From DASVRZ01 sp038228695 (GTDB lineage: Bacteria > Verrucomicrobiota > Verrucomicrobiia > Chthoniobacterales > DASVRZ01), in the NCBI GenBank assembly GCA_038228695.1, contig JBBRPA010000048.1, forward strand, positions 1 through 26,927: a DNA stretch of 26,927 nt, in the 5' to 3' direction. Shown piece by piece: positions 8,225 through 16,264 of the stretch (its first letter is position 1; each line of letters starts with the position of its first letter). Under the pieces are notes generated by a model that made no database searches, was not told the origin of the DNA, and saw only the letters and a program-made list of their open reading frames with translations. Both the position numbers and the translations under genes were made by a program.

Positions 8225-9238
8225 ATGCGTTTCCACGGACTTATGCTTCTCCGCGACGAAGGCGATATCATCGCCGAGACACTCGCGCATTTATTAACCT
8301 GGATCGATGTCCTGCACATCTACGATCTCGGCAGCACGGACGAGACGTGGGACATCGTGCAGGATTTTGCGAAGAAGGATGCCCGCATCCAGCCTTTTAA
8401 GCACGAACCGACAGTCTATCAGGACAGCTTGCGTTGCATCATGTTTGATCGGTTGCGGAGCGGCTTTGAAAAGGGCGACTGGGTTCTGAAGATCGACGGC
8501 GATGAGTTTTACCCGGTGCCGCCGCCGCAATTTGTGTCGGAACGCTTGCACCCCAACGAGGGAATGGTGCATTTGCAATGGTATTTTTTCCGCCTGACCA
8601 CAGACGAGGCCGCGGCCTACGAATCGGGCGCTGTGTCCATCGCGGAGGATCGGAAGCGGTCAATTATCGAGCGTCGTCGCCACTACAAAGTGTCGCAATA
8701 TTCCGAGCCGCGGCTTTTCCGCTACCGCCCGACGATGCAATGGCCGAGCACGACCCACTGGCCGTATAATGCGGGATTGCTCGCTTACGAGCGCATCCCG
8801 GTTTTGCATTATCCGCACCGCGACCCAATCCAATTGACACGGCGTTTTGCCCTGCGTGCTGCCATGAAGCAACGTAAGGCAGCGGCAGGTGATCATTGGA
8901 ATACGGCGGACTGGCATGGGGAATTGGTGGACCCAGCGACGGGCATCGCCTTGGGAGCGAAAAAAGATAAGCTCGAAGGTTTGGCCGGAGAAAATGGGAT
9001 CGATACCGGACCACTTTTATATTGGGAACCAGGCACGACGCTCCCGGAAGTGCATCTGCATCACCAAATCGCCAAGCCGCTCACTCGTCTCGCACAAAAA
9101 ATCACCCACTCCGCGTTGCTGCCACTGCTGGATGGCCGACGACCGGGCTATAACGACAGCTATGTGCCGGAATTAATCTCTCCAGAGGATAATCTACGCA
9201 TCGGCGAGGCATGCGCCGGAGCGGCGGCTGAGGCCTGA
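8225..9238 (+). CDS. Glycosyltransferase family 2-like protein (Glyco_tranf_2_4 type)
   Basis: The 337-residue product begins 'MRFHGLMLLRDEGDIIAETL', the 'RDE' start typical of the Glyco_tranf_2_4/GT92-like group. It has 'DLGSTDETWDI' near residues 34-44 and a metal-binding acidic motif 'KIDGDEFYP' (DGDE at 91-94). It should be a GT-A fold enzyme transferring a sugar from a nucleotide donor in the cytoplasm. The ATG at 8225 follows a 147-bp spacer, so a separate promoter is possible. The gene begins a subcluster of three GT-A enzymes. Donor and acceptor are not predictable. Confidence 0.85.
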   Translation: MRFHGLMLLRDEGDIIAETLAHLLTWIDVLHIYDLGSTDETWDIVQDFAKKDARIQPFKHEPTVYQDSLRCIMFDRLRSGFEKGDWVLKIDGDEFYPVPPPQFVSERLHPNEGMVHLQWYFFRLTTDEAAAYESGAVSIAEDRKRSIIERRRHYKVSQYSEPRLFRYRPTMQWPSTTHWPYNAGLLAYERIPVLHYPHRDPIQLTRRFALRAAMKQRKAAAGDHWNTADWHGELVDPATGIALGAKKDKLEGLAGENGIDTGPLLYWEPGTTLPEVHLHHQIAKPLTRLAQKITHSALLPLLDGRRPGYNDSYVPELISPEDNLRIGEACAGAAAEA

Positions 9239-9270
9239 TTCTGTTTTTTTCAATTGCCCCTCCCCTGACG

Positions 9271-10194
9271 ATGATTCCGGCAGCCACGCTTACCATTCCG
9301 ACTCGCAATCGTTGCGACATCCTCCGCGAGTGCCTTCTGGCCGCTCTGCGCCAAAGTGTGCCTGTGGAGATCATCGTCATGGATGACGGCTCGACGGATC
9401 AGACCGAGGAGATGATGCGGACCGAGTTTCCGCAAGTGCGTTACGAACGTCTCCAAGGTCCAAATGGCCCCTGCGTTTTGCGGAATCTGGGGGCGAAACT
9501 AGCCACGGCGGAGATTCTTTTTCCAATCGATGATGATTCGGTGATGGTCTCGCCCACGACAGTGGAGGAAACGCTGGCGGAGTTTGACAACCCTCGCGTG
9601 GCCGCTGTGGGCATCCCTTACATTAATGTGCGGCAGGACGACGTGGTGAGAAGTCAGGCTCCCGATGACCGGGAAATCTATGCGTGCCCAGCGTTTTTGG
9701 GAGCGTCGTATGCTATCCGACGCGATGTTTTTTTGAAGTATGGAGGTTATCGCGAAGCACTCTTTTATATGGGCGAGGAAAGAGACATCTGCCTGCGGAT
9801 GTTGGGCGGTGGCTACGTGGTGCGTCTGGGCCGGGCTACGCCGATTGAGCATCATGCCTCGCCCATCCGCAGTGTCTGGCGGCAGCGGATGCTGGAGCGA
9901 CGCAATAATATCTGCCATGCGTTTTGGGATGTGCCGTTTCCGCATGTGCTTTATCATTTGCCGGGGACGATTCTAAGCGGGCTGGCTTTTGCGCTAAAAA
10001 CTCAATGTTTGTCATCCACGGTCATGGGCTATTTCAACGCGCCCGCTCATTGTTGGCGCTCGCAGACAGCCCGCCATCCGGTCAGTTCCCAAACTTACCT
10101 CCTCATGCGCAAGCTCAACGAGCGCCGGATCATTCCTCTCAATGAACTCGAACCCTTGCTGCCAGCGATCGAACCGGTGCGCTCTCTCAAATGA
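9271..10194 (+). CDS. Glycosyltransferase family 2, first of a tandem pair
   Basis: The 307-residue GT-A enzyme has 'TIPTRNRCDILRECL' at the N-terminus, 'VEIIVMDDGSTDQT' (DDGS at 38-41) and the DXD-like metal site 'FPIDDDSVM' (DDD 87-89). The C-terminal half contains 'ERRNNICHAFWDVPFPHVLY', which is nearly repeated in the next gene ('ERRNDICHAVWDVPFPDFLY'). The two are therefore paralogues by tandem duplication. It likely adds one sugar of the repeat unit. The stop overlaps the start of the paralogue (ATGA at 10191-10194), implying coupled translation. Confidence 0.9.
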   Translation: MIPAATLTIPTRNRCDILRECLLAALRQSVPVEIIVMDDGSTDQTEEMMRTEFPQVRYERLQGPNGPCVLRNLGAKLATAEILFPIDDDSVMVSPTTVEETLAEFDNPRVAAVGIPYINVRQDDVVRSQAPDDREIYACPAFLGASYAIRRDVFLKYGGYREALFYMGEERDICLRMLGGGYVVRLGRATPIEHHASPIRSVWRQRMLERRNNICHAFWDVPFPHVLYHLPGTILSGLAFALKTQCLSSTVMGYFNAPAHCWRSQTARHPVSSQTYLLMRKLNERRIIPLNELEPLLPAIEPVRSLK

Positions 10195-11159
10195 AAACGA
10201 CCATCGACGCAACGCAGCCGACGGTCAGCGTGGTTTTTGCCACCAAGGGGCGAAAGGAATTTCTGCGCCGCGCCTTGGCTTCGGTCTTCCGGCAGCAAGG
10301 AGTCGGCTTGGAAGTGATCGTGATGGACGACGCCTCGGAGGACGGCACGCCGGAGATGGTCAGGACCGAATTCCCCACCGTCCAACTCCACACCCATGCG
10401 GTCTCGCGCGGAGTGGCGGTGCGCCGGACCGAGGGAGCCCGATTCGCCTCGGCTCCCTTTATTTTCTCGATCGATGATGACGCGGAATACAGCTCTCCAA
10501 ACATTATCCGCGCTACTCTTTCCGAGTTTGACCACCCACGGATCGGCGCGGTGGCTATCCCGCACATCGACATTCTGGTCGGCCCGAAACCGATTTTACC
10601 TACGCCTCCAGCCGAAGGCAGGTGGGTGGTCTCCGCTTTTGTGGGCACTTCGTATGCGGTGCGGCGCGAGGTTTTTCTAAGTGTCGGCGGGTATCGCAGT
10701 ATCCTTGTTCACAGCACGGAAGAGCGCGACTTTTGTGTTCGCATGCTCAATCGCGGATGGGTGACGCGTCTGGGTCGAGCGGAACCCGTCCACCACTTTT
10801 CCTCCGCAATTCGCAATGCCTGGGTGGCGCGGATGCTCGAGCGGCGCAATGATATTTGCCATGCAGTCTGGGATGTGCCCTTTCCCGATTTTCTCTATCA
10901 TTTCCCAGGAACGATTTTGAGCGGGCTGGGTTTTGCCGTTAAAAATCACTGTCTGACGGCCACCGTGACCGGTTATCTAAAGGCTCCCGCTACCTGCTGG
11001 CAAGGCTGGGCGCAGAGGTCGCGATTAAGCCCACGCATGTATCGTTTGCTTCGACGATTGAATCGAGCGGCGCTATTGCCACTCGAAGAAATCGAACCCG
11101 AACTACCGCCGTTGCCAGAGTCTTCCCCTCTTACGCCAGCCGATCCTGTTTATGCGTAA
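10191..11159 (+). CDS. Glycosyltransferase family 2, second of a tandem pair
   Basis: The 322-residue GT-A enzyme is paralogous to the preceding gene throughout. It has 'VVFATKGRKEFLRRAL', 'EVIVMDDASEDGT' near residue 45 and 'FSIDDDAEY' (DDD 95-97). The C-terminal block 'PGTILSGLGFAVKNHCLTAT' matches 'PGTILSGLAFALKTQCLSST' of its neighbour. The DDGS of the first copy is DDAS here. The sequences have diverged enough that the enzymes probably differ in acceptor or donor. The start ATG 10191 overlaps the upstream stop, and its own stop lies 5 bases into the next gene, continuing the coupled operon. Confidence 0.9.
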   Translation: MKTTIDATQPTVSVVFATKGRKEFLRRALASVFRQQGVGLEVIVMDDASEDGTPEMVRTEFPTVQLHTHAVSRGVAVRRTEGARFASAPFIFSIDDDAEYSSPNIIRATLSEFDHPRIGAVAIPHIDILVGPKPILPTPPAEGRWVVSAFVGTSYAVRREVFLSVGGYRSILVHSTEERDFCVRMLNRGWVTRLGRAEPVHHFSSAIRNAWVARMLERRNDICHAVWDVPFPDFLYHFPGTILSGLGFAVKNHCLTATVTGYLKAPATCWQGWAQRSRLSPRMYRLLRRLNRAALLPLEEIEPELPPLPESSPLTPADPVYA

Positions 11160-12150
11160 AGTTACCCTCGGAAACACAAATTTGAGCACCACAGCTCTCG
11201 GATACGGCTGCGCGGGGCTGATGCGCCCAGGAGTGGAAGCGGAACGTCAGGCGTTACTGAAAACGGCTTTTGACGCGGGCATCCGGCATTTTGACGTGGC
11301 CCGCTACTATGGGCACGGGCAGTCGGAGGGAGTCTTGGGGCGTTTCATCGCCGACACGGGTTGCCGCAATGAGATTACCGTGACGACGAAGTTTGGCATG
11401 GAGCCGCCCGCCATCGGAGGGTCCTCGCGGGGGAGATTGTTGATGAGCGTGGCTCGAAAAGCGGCCTCGCTCCATCCGGCAGTGCGCCAGTTTCTCTCCA
11501 AGCGCGCCAACGCGGGAGTTAGCAAAAACCGTTTCGATGTGGAAAGTGCGCGCCGAAGTCTGGAAACGAGTCTGCGAGAATTGCAGACCGACCGGATTGA
11601 TTTGTTCCTACTTCACGAAGCCAATCTGGAGGATTCGCGCACCGAAGGCTTGTTGGAATTTTTGGAAGCCGCCAAACAGACTGGGAAGATTCGCGCATAT
11701 GGCCTCGGCAGCGATTTTCCGCTTGTGCCCGCCATTCTGGAGCAAAACCCAGCGATGGCCCGTGTTCTCCAGATTGCCAACGGCCCCGGTCAGTGGAACC
11801 GCCGCAAACTGGCCAAGTATCCTGGGCTCACGATCAATACTCACGGGGCCTTGAAGGTCCTGCCCACGCTGGAAAAAGCCTTCGTCATGGCCACAGACGA
11901 GCGCGCGGTGGCGTGGAAAAATCTTGGTTCGCCGCTCGGTCCGCAGCTTGCCGGGTTCATCCTCGGCTTGGTGATGCACGATAATCCACACGGCATCACG
12001 CTATTTTCCAGCACGCAACCCGGACGCATTGCCAGTAACGTCGCCGAAGCTCTACGGTGGGAGAATCTAAACTCAGCGGAATGGCAAGAAATTGAAACTG
12101 TAATCGAAAATATGCTCTCGAACTATTCTGCAAATACTAATTCAGAATGA
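11152..12150 (+). CDS. Aldo/keto reductase family protein
   Basis: The 332-residue product has the AKR barrel layout and the full catalytic tetrad in its usual spacing: D48 ('HFDVARYYG'), Y53, K80 ('TVTTKFG') and H155 ('LFLLHEA'). AKRs reduce carbonyls with NAD(P)H. Here, between glycosyltransferase and acyltransferase genes and with GMC oxidoreductases nearby, it may reduce a keto-sugar or a carbonyl substituent made by a GMC enzyme. That pairing is inference. The ATG at 11152 overlaps the upstream gene by 8 bases and the stop overlaps the next start (ATGA at 12147). A cytoplasmic, soluble enzyme is expected. Confidence 0.88.
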   Translation: MRKVTLGNTNLSTTALGYGCAGLMRPGVEAERQALLKTAFDAGIRHFDVARYYGHGQSEGVLGRFIADTGCRNEITVTTKFGMEPPAIGGSSRGRLLMSVARKAASLHPAVRQFLSKRANAGVSKNRFDVESARRSLETSLRELQTDRIDLFLLHEANLEDSRTEGLLEFLEAAKQTGKIRAYGLGSDFPLVPAILEQNPAMARVLQIANGPGQWNRRKLAKYPGLTINTHGALKVLPTLEKAFVMATDERAVAWKNLGSPLGPQLAGFILGLVMHDNPHGITLFSSTQPGRIASNVAEALRWENLNSAEWQEIETVIENMLSNYSANTNSE

Positions 12151-13244
12151 ATAACGGACATCCCAAACATATTCCGCGCGAGATCGAGTTGGATTTTCTA
12201 AGAGGTATCGCGATTTTAGCTGTGGTGGATTTCCATTCCAAGATTGCTACTCTTTCATATCCCCTATTGTTTCTTGGGTTCCCAAAATTGGGATGGTTAG
12301 GGGTTAGAATTTTTTTTATTCTCAGCGGCTTTCTCGTAGGTGGCTTGCTGATGAAGGAGTGGAAATCAAAAGGACTTATCGACGGAAAGCGATTCCTAAT
12401 CCGTCGGGCATTCAAAATCTGGCCACAGTATTATGTATTCATTCTATTGATTACGGTAACGGGCCACCATTCGTTGGGCATTATGTGGGGTAGTTTTGTC
12501 CATTTGCAAAATTACTTTATCGGCGTCCCGCATCTATGGACACTCGCGGTGGAGGAACATGCCTATCTATTGCTGGCTGTTTTGCTTACTTTTGCTTCTA
12601 AGCAATCTGTTGGAATTTGGAAGATTTTCGCATCTCTCGCAGTCACAAGTCTTTTGGTGGCTGTATCAAGATGGTTATCTTATAAATACGAGTGGCCGTA
12701 TCTTGATGGAACGCACAATAACATCGACGGAATATTTTGGGGCGTAATGTTAGCTTTTATTTATCACTACAAGGCAGGTTTATTTCAGAAATTGCAATCC
12801 ATGCGTTGGCTCTGGATTGCCATTTTTGCGCTAACTCTTTCGCAATACAGATTTAATTGGTTGCCCCAATTGGCTGGCTTGCTGGATTCGGAATTGCCAA
12901 ATCTTTTTAGCATTAGCCTGTTCATGCTTGTTTACCGACATCAACCGGGCAGGGTATATCATTGGCTTTATAAATTGGTGGCGTGGATTGGTTTGTATTC
13001 TTATGGGATTTACTTGTGGCACGTCTCCACAGCCGCTCTGGTTTTCAAAAGCGGCCATCTTTTACCTGGTGCATTTAGCACTGCATGGATTGCAATTGCT
13101 CAACCAATTTCCGGCATTTTACTTGGCATCATCACGACTAAACTCATCGAGTTTCCCATGCTACGTTTGCGAGAGCGGTTGTTTCCTGCAAAGATACCGT
13201 CTGCGGATGTTGGAGAATTCAATAGCGTAACTCCAGCCTCCTGA
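12147..13244 (+). CDS. Acyltransferase 3 family membrane protein, AT-rich
   Basis: The 365-residue polytopic membrane protein has the acyltransferase-3 residues R19-x10-H30 ('FLRGIAILAVVDFH') and the conserved 'HLWTLAVEEHAYLLLAVLL' block. It probably O-acylates a polysaccharide residue and is only distantly similar to the acyltransferase at 4208-5314. Base composition is clearly different from its neighbours: three 60-base lines counted (starting 12241, 12301 and 12661) have 24, 26 and 23 G+C, against 38 of 60 in the line starting at 11281 of the preceding gene. This suggests recent acquisition, even though the start is ATGA-coupled to the aldo/keto reductase gene. The 104-bp spacer after it has no clear terminator. 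Confidence 0.88.
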   Translation: MNNGHPKHIPREIELDFLRGIAILAVVDFHSKIATLSYPLLFLGFPKLGWLGVRIFFILSGFLVGGLLMKEWKSKGLIDGKRFLIRRAFKIWPQYYVFILLITVTGHHSLGIMWGSFVHLQNYFIGVPHLWTLAVEEHAYLLLAVLLTFASKQSVGIWKIFASLAVTSLLVAVSRWLSYKYEWPYLDGTHNNIDGIFWGVMLAFIYHYKAGLFQKLQSMRWLWIAIFALTLSQYRFNWLPQLAGLLDSELPNLFSISLFMLVYRHQPGRVYHWLYKLVAWIGLYSYGIYLWHVSTAALVFKSGHLLPGAFSTAWIAIAQPISGILLGIITTKLIEFPMLRLRERLFPAKIPSADVGEFNSVTPAS

Positions 13245-13348
13245 TCCGCCTTTTCTGAATTTTATTGGAATTTACCACCTACGCATTGCTCGCCAGATCA
13301 TTGACATGGGTTTTCTTAGGTCATCAACCACTCTTATCTGAATAAACT

Positions 13349-14920
13349 ATGATTATCGAGAATCTTGAGGGGCTGGAAACGCATGGGGAAGAGAAGTATC
13401 AGACGATCATTATCGGTGGTGGTACGGTCGGACTTTATGCTGCGATCGAGTTAGGTAAACGCGGACAAAAAGTTCTCGTGATCGAATCCGGCGGGAAAGA
13501 GTTGGGCAGTTTTGCGCCAGAGACATTTGCCGTGGCCGGCCTGCCCCATGAGGGCATCCGCATTGGTCGCAGTCGCAGTCTGGGCGGGACCTCCAATCTC
13601 TGGGGTGGACAGCTTGTGGAGTTTCAACCGATTGATTTCGAGGGAAGAGATTGGTTGCCAGATTCCAAATGGCCGATTGGTTACGACGACATCGCCCCTT
13701 ATTATGGGAAGACTTACACGAATCTAGGTTTTTCCGAAGAGGTCCAGACCGATCGGGGCGTGCTTGGCAAAGTTTTTTCAGAGATTCCGCGTTTCGCCGA
13801 GGGGCTGGAGATGTTTCTAACCCGTTGGCTCAAAATCCCCAGCTTCGCGGTCTCCTACGCAGAGGAAATTCGCTCCAGCAAAAATCTGCTCGTGCTCCTT
13901 CAGCACACCGTAGTGGGGTTTGCTGGGAACAATGGTCGTATCGCATCGGTCCGAATCATGGACCGCCAGGGTCAAGCACATGAGCTATCAGCCGAACGTT
14001 TTATTCTAGCATCGGGAACGATTGAAATTTGCCGATTGATGTTACATGCGGCAGCCACTCCGGGTTGGGATTGTCCGTGGCGAAATAATCCTAACATAGG
14101 AGCCTATTTCCAGGATCACTTTGTTGGCCGAGCAGGCACGGTGCAGCCTGTCAACAGCAAGCGTTTTTTCAACACGTTCTGCAATTTCGTTTACGCCGGT
14201 TATAAGTTTCAACCCAAGCTGCGTCTAACCAATGATGCGATGGAGAAAAGTGCGATTCTCAATGTGCAAGGCACGTTTTGTTTTGAAAGTTCGATCTCGG
14301 AAAATTTGGTGTTTCTGAAACAATTTCTCAAGGCGGCAGTCTATGGCAGGAAAATAACCGGGCTCGGAGACTTGATGCGGAACCTCATGGCTTGCGCTCG
14401 GCATCTCCCGCCGCTGATGTGGAAATACGTGGTCGAGAACCGGATATTTGTGCCGAGCACTTCTAAGATATCCTTCGGAGTGCAGACGGAGCAGGTGCCG
14501 CTGCGGGAAAGTAAAATCACTATCGATCCTTCATCCAAAGATGCCTCTGGTTTGCCTAAGGTGATTTTGGACTGGAGGAGCGGCGAGAAGGAGATTTCTT
14601 CCATTCGGGAATTTGTCATCCGCTGCGACAAGGCTCTGCGAGAGGCGGGACTGGCCTCCGTGACAATCTCGGAGGAATTGATGAAGCAGAACCCCTCCTT
14701 TCTGGAAAAACTGCACGACGTGTATCACCAAACGGGTGGAACTAGGATAGCCGAGTCCGAATCCGACGGCGTGGTGGATCGTAATCTCCGGGTTTTTGGA
14801 ACCGAAAATCTGTATGTGATTGGTGCGTCCACTTTCCGAACCACCAGTAATGCAAACACCACTTTTCTGGCTTTGTCCCTAACTACCCGTTTGGTGGACC
14901 ATCTAGCGCCTACTCAGTGA
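13349..14920 (+). CDS. GMC family FAD-dependent oxidoreductase, second copy
   Basis: The 523-residue product has an N-terminal dinucleotide motif 'TIIIGGGTVGLYAAIEL' (GxGxxG near 23-28), 'VIESGG' at the second strand, and 'SLGGTSNLWGGQLVEF', typical of GMC/choline-dehydrogenase-like enzymes. The C-terminal block has 'YHQTGGTR' and 'SNANTTFLALSLTTRLVDHL' in the places of the catalytic His and Asn. Similarity to the GMC gene at 6461 is at family level only, so the two are not a recent duplication. An alcohol-to-carbonyl oxidation on a sugar or aglycone is likely. ATG 13349 follows a 104-bp spacer, suggesting a new transcription unit or a weak break. Confidence 0.87.
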   Translation: MIIENLEGLETHGEEKYQTIIIGGGTVGLYAAIELGKRGQKVLVIESGGKELGSFAPETFAVAGLPHEGIRIGRSRSLGGTSNLWGGQLVEFQPIDFEGRDWLPDSKWPIGYDDIAPYYGKTYTNLGFSEEVQTDRGVLGKVFSEIPRFAEGLEMFLTRWLKIPSFAVSYAEEIRSSKNLLVLLQHTVVGFAGNNGRIASVRIMDRQGQAHELSAERFILASGTIEICRLMLHAAATPGWDCPWRNNPNIGAYFQDHFVGRAGTVQPVNSKRFFNTFCNFVYAGYKFQPKLRLTNDAMEKSAILNVQGTFCFESSISENLVFLKQFLKAAVYGRKITGLGDLMRNLMACARHLPPLMWKYVVENRIFVPSTSKISFGVQTEQVPLRESKITIDPSSKDASGLPKVILDWRSGEKEISSIREFVIRCDKALREAGLASVTISEELMKQNPSFLEKLHDVYHQTGGTRIAESESDGVVDRNLRVFGTENLYVIGASTFRTTSNANTTFLALSLTTRLVDHLAPTQ

Positions 14921-15001
14921 AAATACCCCAATCGCGCCCGTTTCCCGCTCAATGGGCAGGCATCTCAACCAAAGTCACGCCGGTTTAAAGAGTCCGCCCC
15001 A

Positions 15002-16246
15002 TTGAATTCCCAACCCTCCAAAAAATCCGTAAAGCCTGCGGTTGTTTCGGTGCAAGATGGTGCCCGTCTGCATTATGCTGTTCCCCGCGCGCTGGCAAAT
15101 TTAGGCTGGTTGGAAAAAGTTTTTACGGATTTCCTGATTCGTCCCGGTTCTGTGGATGCTCTCATGGCCTTTGCGGCCCGCGCATCGGGATCACTGGGGG
15201 CGCAGCGCATGAGGGAAAGACGTTGCCCAGAGATTGCAAAATGGGCCGAGACGATTCCTCTGCGGAGCCTCTGGTGGCGAACCCGCCGCAGCCGTTTTGC
15301 CACAGTAGAGGATTACTTCGAGTGGGTTGCAAAAAAGACTGGCCAGTGGATGGCCGATAGCGGATTTGGCAAGGCCAACATGGTTCATGGATTCATCCGC
15401 CATCTGGACCCCGAATTTTGCGCAGAATGCCAGAAGAAAGGATTGCGCACGGTGGGCGACCAGATGATCGCTCCCGCATTGATCGAACGGCGAGAAATGG
15501 AGCAGCAGCGGAAAAATTGGCCCGGATGGGAGATGGCGCCGGCTTCCTCCACGAACCGGCTCGAGAAAATCGAGGAAGATACTTGGACCAGTCTCGACCA
15601 TGTCACGTGTGCTTCGGACTATGTGCGCAACGGCCTGATTGGTTGCGGAGTGGATGCCGGAAAAATCTCGATCATCCCATATCCTGCGCTCCTCATGAAA
15701 CGACTGGATGGATATTCCCCCGCTCGTAGGGGGGACAAACTGCGCGTTGGGTTTCTCGGTTCGGTTAACTTGCGCAAAGGGGCCCCGGTGTTTCTGGAAA
15801 TGGCCAAACGACTGGCGGGCAAAAACGTGGAATTCAGCATGGTCGGCCCGATTTCCATTCCAGCAGATGCCGCCGCGCAAATGCGCGGCTACGTGCAACT
15901 AACTGGCCCGGTGCCTCGTTCCGAAGTTGCCCGGCATTTGCAATCGTTTGATATCTTTTTTTTCCCGTCCGTGTGCGAAGGCTCCGCCAGTGTGGTGATG
16001 GAGGCGATGGCTGCGGGGTTGCCGGTGGTAACAACGCCAAACAGTGGAACCGTAATTCGGCATGGCATCGAAGGTTTCATTCATGAGCCCACCGATTGGG
16101 ATGGCATGGCCGACAGCTTGCAGAATCTATTGGAAAATAAATCGCTTCGGGTAAACTTGGGCGTCGCCGCGCAGTCCGGAGCCAACCAATTTGATCTACT
16201 AGATTATCAAGGAAAACTGGGGCAGCTTTTGCCGACGTTACTCTAA
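15002..16246 (+). CDS. Glycosyltransferase family 4 (GT-B fold)
   Basis: The 414-residue product begins with 'VVSVQDGARLHYAVPRAL', a GT4 N-terminal strand and acceptor loop. The C-terminal donor domain has 'LRVGFLGSVNLRKGAPVFLE' and the EX7E motif in 'CEGSASVVMEAMAAGLPVV'. It should transfer a sugar to the growing lipid-linked unit. No ATG fits the start; TTG 15002 is used, 81 bases after the GMC stop. A GTG near 15050 is a shorter alternative that would remove the non-conserved polar leader but probably part of the first strand too. It is followed 18 bases later by the polymerase gene. Confidence 0.87.
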   Translation: MNSQPSKKSVKPAVVSVQDGARLHYAVPRALANLGWLEKVFTDFLIRPGSVDALMAFAARASGSLGAQRMRERRCPEIAKWAETIPLRSLWWRTRRSRFATVEDYFEWVAKKTGQWMADSGFGKANMVHGFIRHLDPEFCAECQKKGLRTVGDQMIAPALIERREMEQQRKNWPGWEMAPASSTNRLEKIEEDTWTSLDHVTCASDYVRNGLIGCGVDAGKISIIPYPALLMKRLDGYSPARRGDKLRVGFLGSVNLRKGAPVFLEMAKRLAGKNVEFSMVGPISIPADAAAQMRGYVQLTGPVPRSEVARHLQSFDIFFFPSVCEGSASVVMEAMAAGLPVVTTPNSGTVIRHGIEGFIHEPTDWDGMADSLQNLLENKSLRVNLGVAAQSGANQFDLLDYQGKLGQLLPTLL

Positions 16247-16264
16247 TTTACACGACCCCTCCTT

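Noticed and set aside
13301..13330. TTGACA upstream of the second GMC gene as a promoter
   Set aside because: The -35 match is perfect but nothing near TATAAT lies 16-18 bases downstream, so a promoter is possible but not supported.
15191..15898. 235-codon open frame on the minus strand
   Set aside because: It lies wholly inside a well-supported GT4 gene, has no recognisable motif and is explained by that gene's base composition.
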